Below, one piece after another: positions 20,994-30,143 of a stretch of 64,000 nt of DNA. Numbering within the stretch: position 1 is the first letter of the stretch; each line of letters starts with the position of its first letter. A model generated the notes under the pieces. It worked only from the letters and a program-made list of their open reading frames with translations, was not told the DNA's origin and made no database searches. The translations under genes were made by a program, and so were the position numbers. The stretch comes from Enterovibrio norvegicus DSM 15893 (lineage in GTDB: Bacteria > Pseudomonadota > Gammaproteobacteria > Enterobacterales > Vibrionaceae). The stretch is from the NCBI RefSeq assembly GCF_900115495.1, contig NZ_FOWR01000019.1:1-64000 (forward strand), written 5' to 3'.

Positions 20994-23900
20994 ATGCATC
21001 AGATAATTAAGTGTTTTTTTCTACTCGTATTGATGCTGAAAAGCAGCCTTCTGTTGGCTGCTGATCAGGTCCTTGCCATACATTCTTATCACCCTGATTT
21101 TTTCTGGACGGAATCGCTCGTCAAAGGGATAGAAAAGGGGGTTGAAGGGCAGGACATTGTGGTTGAACACACGTATCTTGATACAAAACGCATTCAAACA
21201 CCCGACTACCTTTCGCAACTTAAACAACTTTATCAGTCTCGCCTACAAGATCACCACTACGACGCGATATTAACCACAGATAATGTTGCGATGTGGTTAG
21301 TGGATGAACTCGGCGACACCTTAGGGGATACCCCTGTCATCTTTTCTGGCCTGAATATTGATACCGCACAATCCTTTGAAAGAATCCCACGTTTAAGCGG
21401 TGTGAAAGAACTGGTCAATGTCCCTGATAATATTGCCTTGATAAAGACCCTTCATCCTGACACGAAACGTGTTTGGGTTGCATTAGATGATGGCTATTCA
21501 AGCAATCAATATTGGAATGCCATTGAAGAACAGCTCGATGGCGTGCCAACGTTGGATGTGACAGTAAATCGTCTTCACAACATGCGATTTGATGAACTTG
21601 TGACGCGGATATCGACCCTAGAAGCAGGTGATGTGGTGTTTTTTGTCTCGTATTTTAAAGATGCGAGCGGCGCGTTTATGGAGCACAAAGATTTGTTACG
21701 CCAAATATCAGCCACCTCATTAGTACCAATCTACGGCGCGAGTAGCTTCATGCTGCCTTACGGCGTGATTGGCGGCATCATGGTGGACGGTGAGTATCAT
21801 GGAGAGGTACAGGCTTCTTTGTTAGGAGATGCGCTGAATAAATACAACATGCCTACTGTTATCGACGATGCAAACCAACTGATGTTCCAATACGATACCG
21901 CTAAGCGCAATGCGATTGATATATCCCAATTTTCTGACGCTATCGTTGTTGATCGTCCTCCCTCTTTCTGGGTCTCGAACCAAGATGCGGTAATGAGCAG
22001 CTTAGCGATCATGTTCGTCTCGGGCGTGATCATCGCCATGCTAACCAAGCAGATGAATAAACAACGACAAAGCGAGCGCGCATTGGCGCAAAGCCGTGCC
22101 TTGTTTAAAGGGGTGTTTGACCAAAGCCACCAATATATCGCTATGCTGGATTATCGCGGGCGTGTCGTTTCAGCAAACAGTGCATTTCAATTCTTATTCC
22201 CTGACATGTTGTCGCGCGAAATGCTGCCGATTTGGCGTTGGTCTGATTGGCTTAGCTCAGACCGCTTAAAGCTGCACATTGAGTCCTTGATTGAAGGACA
22301 AACCAGTCGCTTTGAAATCTGCATAATTTCTGAACAGCAAAACGAAATCATTCTGGATGTGGCGCTCAAGGCGTTGCCTGATCACAGCCATGCGGATGCG
22401 CAAATTCTGTTTGAAGCCCGTGATATCAGCCAGCGCAAAAATGCCGAGCAAAAGCTGCAGCGTAGCGAAGTGGAATATCGCATGCTCTATGAGCAACAGC
22501 CCGTGATGTTGCTGACCATCGACCAACAGTCTCGCATTCAGTCCGTTAATCAATGTGCATCTGAGTGGCTTGGCTTTTCCAAGCGCCATATGCTCGGACA
22601 TAAAGTGACGGAGTTCTATGCCGATGAAAGTTTGCCGCCGCAATCTCTTGTGAGTGAAAACAACCGTGAACGCTTTGGCATTTGGCGACGCGATATTCGT
22701 TATGTCACCAGTGATGGGAAAGAGCGCTGGATACGCGAAAGTGTGCGTTCAACTCAAGTGAAATCACAGTTGCTTCTGGTGGGGGAAGACATCACTGAAA
22801 ACCGCCGCATGGAATCGCAGCTTCGTTATCAAGCACAGCATGACTTCCTGACAGGGCTGCTTAACCGCACCTATTTTGAAATGCGTCTCGTGGATGCGCT
22901 GCAAGAATCGGCAGACACCGAATCGGTGCATGCCTTGTTCTACATCGACCTTGATCAGTTTCGCGTCATTAATGACACTGTGGGTCACGAAGCTGGCGAT
23001 GAGGCCCTCAAGCAAACGGGTCAGGTGCTTCGTAGCATCTTGCCTCATGGTGCGACGTTAGCGCGTCTTGGTGGTGATGAGTTTGCGGTAATTTGTTACC
23101 ACTGCAATGAAGTAGCGGCCTTGGCGCAAGGCGAGAAAATTCTCGACTCGTTGAGTGGTATGGATTTCTACTGGGATAACACGCGCCTCGCGTTAGGGTG
23201 TTCTGTCGGGATCAGGTTGCTTGATAAAACCGCAGGTACGCCACAGCAAGTGCACGCACAGGTCGACACGGCGTGCTACGCCGCTAAGCATGATGGCCGA
23301 AGCAGAGTGCACCTATATCGCCCTGATGACCAAGAGCTTCGCCGTCATGAGCGCGAAATGGCCTTTGTAAACAAAATCTACGCAGCGCTAGCAGAAGACA
23401 GGCTTGAGGTTTATGCCCAACCGATTGTGAGCGTGAGTTCAAGACTGAAGGAAAAAATGTATTTCGAAGTCTTGGTGCGTATGCGCGATGAAGACGGTAA
23501 CCATGTGGCTCCGGGGCAATTCATTCCTGCTGCTGAGCGCTACAACATGGCGCACTTGATTGATAAGCGTGTGATTGAAAAAACCTTGGGTTGGTTTGAA
23601 GCCCATCCCGTCTTTGTTGACGAAATCGCCATGATTTCAGTGAATTTATCCGGTCGCTCTATGAGCGATCAGAGCTTTATCACCTTCCTGCTCGATGCGC
23701 TGAAAAACAGTGTCTTGCCAAGCAATCGTATTTGTTTGGAGATTACAGAAACAGCGGCCATCGGTAATTTATCCGATGCGATAGAGTTGTTCACCAAACT
23801 CAAAGCGTTGGGATGCACCATTGCGTTGGATGATTTCGGCTCAGGGCTTTCCTCTTTCGGTTATCTCAAACGCTTACCTGTCGACATCATTAAAATTGAT

Positions 23901-24146
23901 GGTCTGTTTGTGAAAGACATCGTGGATGATGAAACAGATTACGTCATGGTGCGTGCTATCCATCAACTTGCTAGCCAAATGGGTAAAAAGACAGTGGCGG
24001 AATTTGTCGAGAACGAAGCCATTTTGACGCGCCTCAAATCGCTCGGCGTGGATTACGCCCAGGGCTATCACTTCAGTATTCCTAAGCCGATGCAGCATTT
24101 GATTGAAGATCATGTGGGCATTCATTTGGATGTATCGACGAGCTAA
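20994..24146 (+). CDS. Periplasmic-sensor PAS-GGDEF-EAL protein (c-di-GMP turnover)
   Basis: This 1050-residue membrane protein has a signal peptide (1-23), a periplasmic ABC-substrate-binding-like sensor (about 25-310) and a membrane helix (about 335-352). Two PAS domains (about 370-485 and 490-605), a GGDEF domain (about 615-770) and an EAL domain (about 785-1040) follow. The cyclase motif GGDEF is intact at 693-697; no RxxD inhibitory site precedes it. The phosphodiesterase site reads EVL instead of EAL, and the other catalytic motifs are present: EITET, DDFGSG (946-951), KIDG, AEFVE and QGY. Both activities are therefore possible, and the net direction cannot be told from sequence. The ligand is unknown. 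It probably has its own promoter and ends at a terminator. Confidence 0.93.
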   Translation: MHQIIKCFFLLVLMLKSSLLLAADQVLAIHSYHPDFFWTESLVKGIEKGVEGQDIVVEHTYLDTKRIQTPDYLSQLKQLYQSRLQDHHYDAILTTDNVAMWLVDELGDTLGDTPVIFSGLNIDTAQSFERIPRLSGVKELVNVPDNIALIKTLHPDTKRVWVALDDGYSSNQYWNAIEEQLDGVPTLDVTVNRLHNMRFDELVTRISTLEAGDVVFFVSYFKDASGAFMEHKDLLRQISATSLVPIYGASSFMLPYGVIGGIMVDGEYHGEVQASLLGDALNKYNMPTVIDDANQLMFQYDTAKRNAIDISQFSDAIVVDRPPSFWVSNQDAVMSSLAIMFVSGVIIAMLTKQMNKQRQSERALAQSRALFKGVFDQSHQYIAMLDYRGRVVSANSAFQFLFPDMLSREMLPIWRWSDWLSSDRLKLHIESLIEGQTSRFEICIISEQQNEIILDVALKALPDHSHADAQILFEARDISQRKNAEQKLQRSEVEYRMLYEQQPVMLLTIDQQSRIQSVNQCASEWLGFSKRHMLGHKVTEFYADESLPPQSLVSENNRERFGIWRRDIRYVTSDGKERWIRESVRSTQVKSQLLLVGEDITENRRMESQLRYQAQHDFLTGLLNRTYFEMRLVDALQESADTESVHALFYIDLDQFRVINDTVGHEAGDEALKQTGQVLRSILPHGATLARLGGDEFAVICYHCNEVAALAQGEKILDSLSGMDFYWDNTRLALGCSVGIRLLDKTAGTPQQVHAQVDTACYAAKHDGRSRVHLYRPDDQELRRHEREMAFVNKIYAALAEDRLEVYAQPIVSVSSRLKEKMYFEVLVRMRDEDGNHVAPGQFIPAAERYNMAHLIDKRVIEKTLGWFEAHPVFVDEIAMISVNLSGRSMSDQSFITFLLDALKNSVLPSNRICLEITETAAIGNLSDAIELFTKLKALGCTIALDDFGSGLSSFGYLKRLPVDIIKIDGLFVKDIVDDETDYVMVRAIHQLASQMGKKTVAEFVENEAILTRLKSLGVDYAQGYHFSIPKPMQHLIEDHVGIHLDVSTS

Positions 24147-24171
24147 GGGTATGACCTTGGGTTTGTTTCTT

Positions 24172-24197
24172 AAAAGCAGCCTATGAGCTGCTTTTTT
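24172..24197 (+). terminator. Terminator after the GGDEF-EAL gene
   Basis: The stem AAGCAGC with GCTGCTT, a six-base loop and a run of T lies about 26 bases after the stop codon. Confidence 0.85.
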
Positions 24198-24292
24198 CAT
24201 GGGCTTATTCACGGTGATGTGGCGCGTTTTTGCTCTGTGTTCCTTGTATGAGCCTGATATACTCGCCGAGATTACTTTTCCGGAGAGTTCAG

Positions 24293-25063
24293 GTGCACAT
24301 TGCTTTATCTTGCGACGCGCCAGCGCGTGCAGATACCCTGGCTGAGATTGCTCAGCGCTGGGGTCTTACCCATGATGCGGGTGCCATATTCGCCCTCGTT
24401 TTAACCGAATCCCGTTTAGAGCTTCGTAAGCTTGATGAGCCTAAGTTGGGCGCGGTATACGTTGATTTGGTTGGCGGTGCGGCGGGACATCGACGCAAAT
24501 TTGGTGGTGGCAAAGGGCAATCCATTGCCAAAGCGGTTGGATTGAACAAAGGCGCGACACCGACGGTGCTTGATGCAACGGCGGGTTTGGGTCGAGATGC
24601 ATTCGTATTGGCGTCGTTAGGCTGTAAGGTGCAAATGGTTGAGCGTCACCCTGTGGTGGCTGCATTGCTTGAAGATGGATTAATGCGTGCTAAAGCGGAT
24701 GCGGACATCGGCGGCTGGGTCAGTGAGCGTTTGTCGATGGTGCATGCTTCTAGCCATGATGCGTTAAACCAATTGGTGAATGACGCCACGTTAACCCGCC
24801 CAGATGTTGTATACCTCGACCCTATGTATCCGCATAAAAAGAAATCGGCACTGGTGAAAAAAGAAATGCGTGTTTTTCAATCATTGGTCGGTGCTGACAA
24901 CGATGCCGATGGCTTGTTTGCGCCAGCCTATGAGCTTGCGACCAAACGTGTGGTCGTGAAGCGTCCTGATTACGCGGAATTTCTTGCCGATAAAACGCCA
25001 TCGACGCAGATTGAAACCAAAAAGAATCGCTTTGATGTGTATGTAAAAGCAGCAATGCGCTGA
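24293..25063 (+). CDS. rsmJ: 16S rRNA (guanine-1516-N2) methyltransferase RsmJ
   Basis: RsmJ (YhiQ) places the m2G1516 mark on 16S rRNA using S-adenosylmethionine. The 256-residue protein matches E. coli RsmJ over its length: RKFGGGKGQ, the SAM motif [49 protein letters not shown] and [13 protein letters not shown] chose the GTG at 24293 because GGAG lies seven bases upstream and homologues begin here; the frame stays open to 24230. A small gene follows on the same strand. Confidence 0.94.
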   Translation: MHIALSCDAPARADTLAEIAQRWGLTHDAGAIFALVLTESRLELRKLDEPKLGAVYVDLVGGAAGHRRKFGGGKGQSIAKAVGLNKGATPTVLDATAGLGRDAFVLASLGCKVQMVERHPVVAALLEDGLMRAKADADIGGWVSERLSMVHASSHDALNQLVNDATLTRPDVVYLDPMYPHKKKSALVKKEMRVFQSLVGADNDADGLFAPAYELATKRVVVKRPDYAEFLADKTPSTQIETKKNRFDVYVKAAMR

Positions 25064-25100
25064 TCGCGTCATCAAGAGCTGTAAACCGGAGACTGAAGCG

Positions 25101-25256
25101 TTGGCAAAAACACTGTGTGACTGGAAGAGCCGAGACATTGAAGGCGATTTGTCAGAACTGACAAAACTGGTCAAAAAACCAGAGTTCGTGTGTAAGAAGT
25201 GCGCACGGGTAGCGAACACCAAAAAAGTGCTGTGCAAACCCATATCACTCAAGTGA
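25101..25256 (+). CDS. Small cysteine-rich protein downstream of rsmJ (about 51 aa)
   Basis: The frame from TTG 25101 encodes about 51 residues with cysteines at CDW, CKKC and LCKP, rich in Lys. The CKKC pair plus a later Cys suggests a small zinc-binding or redox motif, but the function is unknown. GGAG lies nine bases before the TTG. The frame is open back to 25047 without an ATG or GTG; the upstream residues (VIKSCKPETEA) also look protein-like, so initiation from the ATC at 25071 or another unusual codon is possible. From memory, short proteins of this pattern occur in other gammaproteobacteria; I cannot verify this here. Confidence 0.6.
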   Translation: MAKTLCDWKSRDIEGDLSELTKLVKKPEFVCKKCARVANTKKVLCKPISLK

Positions 25257-25284
25257 TTAGGTTTAGCGAATACAATATAACGTA

Positions 25285-25315
25285 TAAATGATAACGCCCC
25301 CGAGTCGGAGGCGTT
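25285..25315 (-). terminator. Terminator downstream of the 30-aa membrane protein gene
   Basis: Read on the minus strand, AACGCC-T-CCGA pairs with TCGG-G-GGCGTT, then ATCATTTA follows. It lies 16 bases after the stop of the small minus-strand gene at 25331 and supports that gene being transcribed. Confidence 0.6.
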
Positions 25316-25330
25316 AGAAGGGCGTGGGGT

Positions 25331-25423
25331 TTACTCCATGCCTTTGACCATCAGTACCGTTAGCAGACCGGTAACTACCGATACCAACAGGCCTGAGATG
25401 ATCATCCAAGGTAACATATCCAT
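25331..25423 (-). CDS. Very small single-helix membrane protein (30 aa)
   Basis: The minus strand encodes MDMLPWMIISGLL and a further hydrophobic stretch (VSVVTGLLTVLMV), ending KGME. This is one membrane helix with a charged C terminus. The frame starts with ATG at 25423 and stops at 25331, and a hairpin terminator follows directly. Upstream, GTGAG could serve as a weak ribosome-binding site. It is isolated between the rsmJ block and hemY. No family is recognised. Its compact start-helix-stop-terminator layout is typical of bacterial small membrane proteins. Confidence 0.55.
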   Translation of the reverse strand: MDMLPWMIISGLLVSVVTGLLTVLMVKGME

Positions 25424-25588
25424 GATCAGTTGAGCTCACTTTACAAATTTTAGCGTTATAGTTTTTGTTACCGCTCTATTTGATACCAGTTACCTTGCCT
25501 TAACAATACGCTGTAAATAGCCCTTAATCATTATTAACGACTCGAAACACATGGGGTTGTTAATCGGTCTATTTGCTAAATTTGTGAA

Positions 25589-25614
25589 TAAAAAAACGCC
25601 CGTTTGGGCGTTTT
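25589..25614 (-). terminator. Terminator of the hemCDXY operon
   Basis: AAAACGCCC pairs with GGGCGTTTT around a four-base loop. On the minus strand it is followed by a T run, 44 bases after the hemY stop. A second short hairpin (TCGCCT with AGGCGA) lies between it and the gene. Confidence 0.85.
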
Positions 25615-25657
25615 GTGTATCTGTGATTTTTCGCCTGCTTTAGGCGATTTGCAGATG

Positions 25658-26851
25658 CTACGACGAAGACGTTGGAGGCAATGCGAGCTTCAACGCTTCA
25701 CGTGAAACGCTGTTGGCAATGCCTGATTCGTTGAGCTTCTCCAACGTATCAACCAGCCATGCATAGTCGGTCACGTCAGGACGAGCTTCCAGCGCGCGCT
25801 CAAAGTGCTGTCTTGCCTCAGCCCATTTTCCTTCTCGGAAATACAATTGTCCCAATGCACTGTTGGTCACTGGGTTGTTTTCGTTGTAACGCAGCAACTC
25901 TTGAAGTTTTAAGATCACTGGGTGGTAATCAGGCAGCGTAAGCTCAGGAATCAAGCTGATCAGCGACTCGTCAGGCTGCTTCTTCAGGTTTTCACGTAAA
26001 ATTACATAAGCTTCTGAATCCGAACGGCGAGCAATCAACTGTTTCACCAAACACGCAATCAATGACGTTTGCTGACGTGCCGCGCGTGACAAACTGTTCC
26101 AGTGTGCCAGTAAGCCATCGCTGCCTTTCTGGGTCGCGATGTAAGCCATCAGACCACATTCCGCCTTTATCTCAAGCTTATGGACTTCTTCATCAGAGAG
26201 CGCTTTAACGCGCTTCAGAGACGGCAATAAGCGAATGAGAGCCTGCCAATCTTGCAGTTGTAGATAGGTATCTTTTAGCAGTGTCAGCAAAATCGCATTG
26301 CGCGGGTGTGCATCAATCAAACCTTGCAGACTGGCGAGTGCCTCTTCGTACTGCCCTTGGCGGTATTGAAGCTTGGCGCGTGTCAGAGACGTCGCCAAAT
26401 TGTCGGAGCCAAAATCCGCCGCTTTTTGTAGGTAGCGGTCACGGCTTTCGACATCACCACGCCCTTGTGCGGCTTCCGCAGCGGCAAGGCAGTTCAACAA
26501 AGGAGCATCGCTATGTGAAGCGCCTTTGACGACCAATTTCTCCGCTTGCTTCCAATCGCCTTCCAGCAATTTCATTAAGCCATCGTTGGTCAGCTTGCGT
26601 GCTTTCTTGTTCTTACGACCGGAGAACCAACCGCGGGTTGAACTCGAAATCGAAAGCAGTTTGCGCACAAGAAACTCGAGAATGAAAAAAGCAGCAAACG
26701 CGGCGATGACCAAAATGATCAAGGTGGTTAAGCTCATTTCAATGGTCTGGTTGGCCGCGGAGATCAGTACATAACCTTGGTTGCCCGCAAGATCGGGCCC
26801 CACGATTAAGCCAGCAATCAGCGCAATGACCAGTAAAAGGATTTTGATCAT
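25658..26851 (-). CDS. hemY: HemY-type TPR membrane protein
   Basis: The protobacterial HemY is an inner-membrane protein with two N-terminal helices (residues about 1-20 and 40-62) and a large TPR-repeat region. It is not the oxidase also called HemY. Its role in haem metabolism is supported by operon context and interaction data in the family, but no enzymatic site is visible. This copy is 397 residues. Its start overlaps the end of hemX by four bases, so it is the last gene of the hemC-D-X-Y operon. Confidence 0.92.
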   Translation of the reverse strand: MIKILLLVIALIAGLIVGPDLAGNQGYVLISAANQTIEMSLTTLIILVIAAFAAFFILEFLVRKLLSISSSTRGWFSGRKNKKARKLTNDGLMKLLEGDWKQAEKLVVKGASHSDAPLLNCLAAAEAAQGRGDVESRDRYLQKAADFGSDNLATSLTRAKLQYRQGQYEEALASLQGLIDAHPRNAILLTLLKDTYLQLQDWQALIRLLPSLKRVKALSDEEVHKLEIKAECGLMAYIATQKGSDGLLAHWNSLSRAARQQTSLIACLVKQLIARRSDSEAYVILRENLKKQPDESLISLIPELTLPDYHPVILKLQELLRYNENNPVTNSALGQLYFREGKWAEARQHFERALEARPDVTDYAWLVDTLEKLNESGIANSVSREALKLALPPTSSS

Positions 26852-28074
26852 TGGGTGCTCTCCTCTGTTGGGAGTGCCTCAGCTTCCGCCGGCAGTGGCG
26901 ACAAATCACGACGCAAGCGCTCAGACAGTGCTTCGCTGATCAAATCTTGGCTGTGCAGCACTTCCGGGTAATTCACGGAAATGGTTTGCTCACTCAAGTG
27001 TGTCAGGGTGGTGATGAAAGCTTCTGTCGATTTCGCGTCTTGGTTATAGAAACGCTCTGCCCATGCTTTTGCTGTGCTCAATGATTCTGCGTACAAACGA
27101 CCATTTTCGCGATAAACCGCCGTGATGGCTTGGTCTAGCTTCGCTTTGAGGTTTTCTTGTAAGTAGAAAGTTTGAGCCGGTGTCAGCAGCGGGACCACAT
27201 CGCCTTCGCGTTTGCGGTACGTGATGAATTTACCCACAAAGTCATTCATCGACGCTTTCAGGTTTTGTTCCCAATCACTGACGTCTGAAGAGACCTTCTC
27301 CGGTGCAACCTCTTCGGCTTGCGGCATGATGGCGTTTGCCAGTGGCAACGTATCAACTTCTTGCTGAAGGCTGTTCAAACGAAGAACCAGACCGTCTCGG
27401 TCAATACGCTTGAGTGCTTTCAATTGCATGATGTCTTTTGCCATGGCTTGGCGAATAGGTGTCATTGAAGGGTCGTTGAGTTCGGCAATACGCTGGTCAG
27501 CATTTTCCATCAAGGTGGTTGCTGTTAGCACATCATGCACCAACCAAAGCTGACGACCCGCTTGGTTTACCAGGTATTCCGCCTCAGCAAGCAGCCAATC
27601 GTTCGGGCGACGACCTTTCATGTCGGCCAATGCAGATTGTAGGCTGACGATGGTTTTGTCTTGTTGCTTGATAAGCACTTGCGTGTTTTGCGCTGCGCTT
27701 GCCAATGCTGCCTGGTTTTGTTTCTCGCTATCAGACAATGCGCTTTTCAGTGCATCGACTTGGGATGCCAGCGCCGATATGTCAGCATTGTATTGCTGTG
27801 ACTGCTGGTGGCCGTGATAGTAAAGGCCTGCACCTAGCGCAATCACCAAAATAATGGCAACAGCCGCTAACTTGTTTCCGCCACGTTTTTGTTCTTTGGC
27901 AGGCTTTGCTTCAGGCGGCGTTGATGCCGTTTTCTTCTCAGCATTTGAAGGCTTGCTGTTAGAGGGTTGAGAGCTGGCAACAGTGTTTGACGAACTAGGC
28001 GTCTCCTTGCCTGAAGAGGATGCTGGCGCCGACGTGTTTTTATCCGTGCCTGATGTTTTATTCTTGTCTGTCAT
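26848..28074 (-). CDS. hemX: HemX, membrane protein of the hem operon
   Basis: This 408-residue protein has a disordered Ser/Thr/Lys-rich N terminus (about 1-67), one membrane helix (LAAVAIILVIALGAGLYYH) and a coiled coil, followed by the HemX domain with the family motif RRPNDWLLAEAEYLVNQAGRQLWL. It is often named uroporphyrinogen-III C-methyltransferase, but no SAM-methyltransferase domain is present, so that name is not supported here. It overlaps hemD by 17 bases and hemY by four. Confidence 0.92.
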   Translation of the reverse strand: MTDKNKTSGTDKNTSAPASSSGKETPSSSNTVASSQPSNSKPSNAEKKTASTPPEAKPAKEQKRGGNKLAAVAIILVIALGAGLYYHGHQQSQQYNADISALASQVDALKSALSDSEKQNQAALASAAQNTQVLIKQQDKTIVSLQSALADMKGRRPNDWLLAEAEYLVNQAGRQLWLVHDVLTATTLMENADQRIAELNDPSMTPIRQAMAKDIMQLKALKRIDRDGLVLRLNSLQQEVDTLPLANAIMPQAEEVAPEKVSSDVSDWEQNLKASMNDFVGKFITYRKREGDVVPLLTPAQTFYLQENLKAKLDQAITAVYRENGRLYAESLSTAKAWAERFYNQDAKSTEAFITTLTHLSEQTISVNYPEVLHSQDLISEALSERLRRDLSPLPAEAEALPTEESTQ

Positions 28075-28831
28075 CCGAATGTCCCGAGTTGTTCATCTCG
28101 TGTAATACGTGAAACAGTGTGCGGTTGGCGGCACTGTATACACAGCTAATCGTGGAAAAACCAAGGCCAATTGCTTGATTGTAAATCCGTTTGCTAGGCA
28201 CCAGTATATGGCATTCTTTTAGCCATTGCTGGTCACACTCTGAGATTGTCTGACACAAAAGTGAGAGTTGCTCACCACTGGTCACCACAATGGTGTCGAC
28301 ATATTCACGACGCCACTGTTCTGTAAGTGATGATAAGTGCTCACTCTCCCAGTGTCGTTGATATGCTTCAAAATAGTGGATGTGCGCGCCTTGCGCGTGA
28401 AGGGTTTCCCCTAACAATGCGCGGCCACCATTCCCCCGTAGAATAAGAACTGACAGTGTGCTGGGCGCAGAAAATACAGGCAGGGCTAACATGCCTTCGC
28501 TGTCTTCGGTTTGGGGAAGGTAAGCCTCAATGGCGCTATGTTCTTTCCATGTAACCGCGGTTTTTTCACCCACTGCGACATAATGTAAATCGTGTCGCCA
28601 AGGCTGATGTTGCTCACGAAGGTGGCGATGCGCATAGTCGACCGCGCGAGGGCTTACCGCGACCACCACGCTGTTGGAAGGCAATGCCGCCAATGTGTCG
28701 CTGAGGGTGTGCAGATCTTTTCCGTCAGAAAAAGACAATAAAGGCGCGGGCAGCGCCTTTATTCCTGCTTGGTTAAGGCTATCAGCCAGCTCGTGACACG
28801 CAGGAGCTGGGCGAACAACCAATACCGTCAT
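28058..28831 (-). CDS. hemD: Uroporphyrinogen-III synthase HemD
   Basis: HemD closes hydroxymethylbilane with inversion of ring D to give uroporphyrinogen III. The 257-residue protein has the two-lobed HemD architecture; the family is poorly conserved, and recognisable pieces are [12 protein letters not shown] at the start, [32 protein letters not shown] and [10 protein letters not shown]. Position directly after hemC, with a four-base overlap, makes the identification firm. Confidence 0.93.
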   Translation of the reverse strand: MTVLVVRPAPACHELADSLNQAGIKALPAPLLSFSDGKDLHTLSDTLAALPSNSVVVAVSPRAVDYAHRHLREQHQPWRHDLHYVAVGEKTAVTWKEHSAIEAYLPQTEDSEGMLALPVFSAPSTLSVLILRGNGGRALLGETLHAQGAHIHYFEAYQRHWESEHLSSLTEQWRREYVDTIVVTSGEQLSLLCQTISECDQQWLKECHILVPSKRIYNQAIGLGFSTISCVYSAANRTLFHVLHEMNNSGHSDDRQE

Positions 28832-29763
28832 ATTTCGTCCTGATACAACTTTTCAAGAATAGGGCGTGCGCCGTCTTCAAGCAGTTGTTCCGCCAGACCT
28901 GTTCCCAACTCTTCTGCTTTTTCTAGTGGGCCCGTCACTTCGCCGCGAATGATTTGGCTACCATCAGGCTCGCCGACAAGCGCACGAAGGAAAATCTGAT
29001 CGCCTTGAATCACTGAATAGCTGCCGATCGGCACCTGACAACCACCTTGTAGGCGATTGTTCATGGCGCGTTCGCACAGCACGCGGAACGTGGTGTTCGC
29101 ATCAGCCAAAGGCTCTAACAGCGTGCGAACACGTTCGTCATCAAGACGACACTCGATGCCCACAGCGCCTTGACCGACGGCAGGAAGAATTTCTTCTGGT
29201 TCGATTTCAGCACGAATACGGTCGTGAAGGTTCAAACGTTTTAGGCCTGCGGCGGCCAAAATGATCGCGTCATACTCACCTTTATCCAGTTTGCCTAAAC
29301 GCGTGCCGACGTTACCGCGCAAATCCTTCACCACTAAATCTGGGCGCATTTCGCGAACCTGACATTGGCGACGAAGACTTGATGTGCCCACAATTGCGCC
29401 TTTTGGCAGATCGGCAAAGCCATTGTATTTGTTAGAGACAAACGCATCTCGCGGGTCTTCACGCTCACAAATCGTGACAAGGCCAAGGCCTTCTGGGAAC
29501 TCAACAGGCACGTCTTTCATGGAATGCACGGCGATATCCGCACGCCCATCTAACATGGCTTGTTCAAGCTCTTTCACGAATAACCCTTTCCCACCAACTT
29601 TTGCCAGTGGCGTATCAAGAATAATGTCACCTTTGGTCACCATAGGAACAAGTTCAACCACCAAACCTGGGTGAGTGGATTCGAGGGCTGCTTTTACATA
29701 TTCAGCCTGCCAAAGAGCCAGCGGGCTTTGTCGTGTCGCGATGCGGATCGGTGTTGAGTTCAT
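28828..29763 (-). CDS. hemC: Hydroxymethylbilane synthase (porphobilinogen deaminase)
   Basis: HemC joins four porphobilinogen units into hydroxymethylbilane using a covalently bound dipyrromethane cofactor. In the 311-residue reading from 29763, the cofactor cysteine is Cys242 within [11 protein letters not shown], the same number as in E. coli. The substrate-binding motifs [22 protein letters not shown] and GTSSLRRQ are intact. An in-frame ATG four codons upstream (29775) is possible, but GGAAG sits just before the chosen one. It is the first gene of the hemCDXY operon and divergent from cyaA. Confidence 0.96.
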   Translation of the reverse strand: MNSTPIRIATRQSPLALWQAEYVKAALESTHPGLVVELVPMVTKGDIILDTPLAKVGGKGLFVKELEQAMLDGRADIAVHSMKDVPVEFPEGLGLVTICEREDPRDAFVSNKYNGFADLPKGAIVGTSSLRRQCQVREMRPDLVVKDLRGNVGTRLGKLDKGEYDAIILAAAGLKRLNLHDRIRAEIEPEEILPAVGQGAVGIECRLDDERVRTLLEPLADANTTFRVLCERAMNNRLQGGCQVPIGSYSVIQGDQIFLRALVGEPDGSQIIRGEVTGPLEKAEELGTGLAEQLLEDGARPILEKLYQDEI

Positions 29764-30143
29764 GTTGGCTTCCATTTGTTTCTATTACGCTAATCGTATC
29801 ATCGCTTCATCGTCCTTGATAACGGAAGGTGATGGTGAAGGTTAAAACGTGCGAAGTGTGGCAGGATGGGCTAGTCTTGTGTGACGAGGATCTATTTTTT
29901 AGGGCTGATTCAGAAGGCGAAATAGAACGCGGTTCACCTTCCTTTGAAGCTATTATGAGATAGCGTGTTGTCTCTCTCACAGTTTTGCTCATATAGTGAA
30001 CGAAGTGATGGGAAAACAAGAAACCATTGCTCGCTTTACGCTCCAGCTAAAAACTGTTAGATTGATCACGTTTTTGTCCATGGGTGTCGATGTCTTCTTT
30101 ATTCTCGACCCCGCTACGTTGACTCGGATGTCGGCAACTTTGG
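29764..30143. promoter_or_regulatory. Divergent control region between hemC and cyaA
   Basis: This 380-base gene-free stretch must carry the promoters of both hemC (minus) and cyaA (plus), as in enterobacteria. The sequence TGTGA-CGAGGA-TCTAT at 29880-29895 matches the left half of a CRP site well and the right half poorly. CRP repression of cyaA is known in E. coli, so this is a candidate only. No other structure was recognised. Confidence 0.4.

Noticed and set aside
26848-28074. HemX as a uroporphyrinogen-III C-methyltransferase
   Set aside because: The name is inherited from old annotation; no SAM-methyltransferase domain or motif is visible in the protein.
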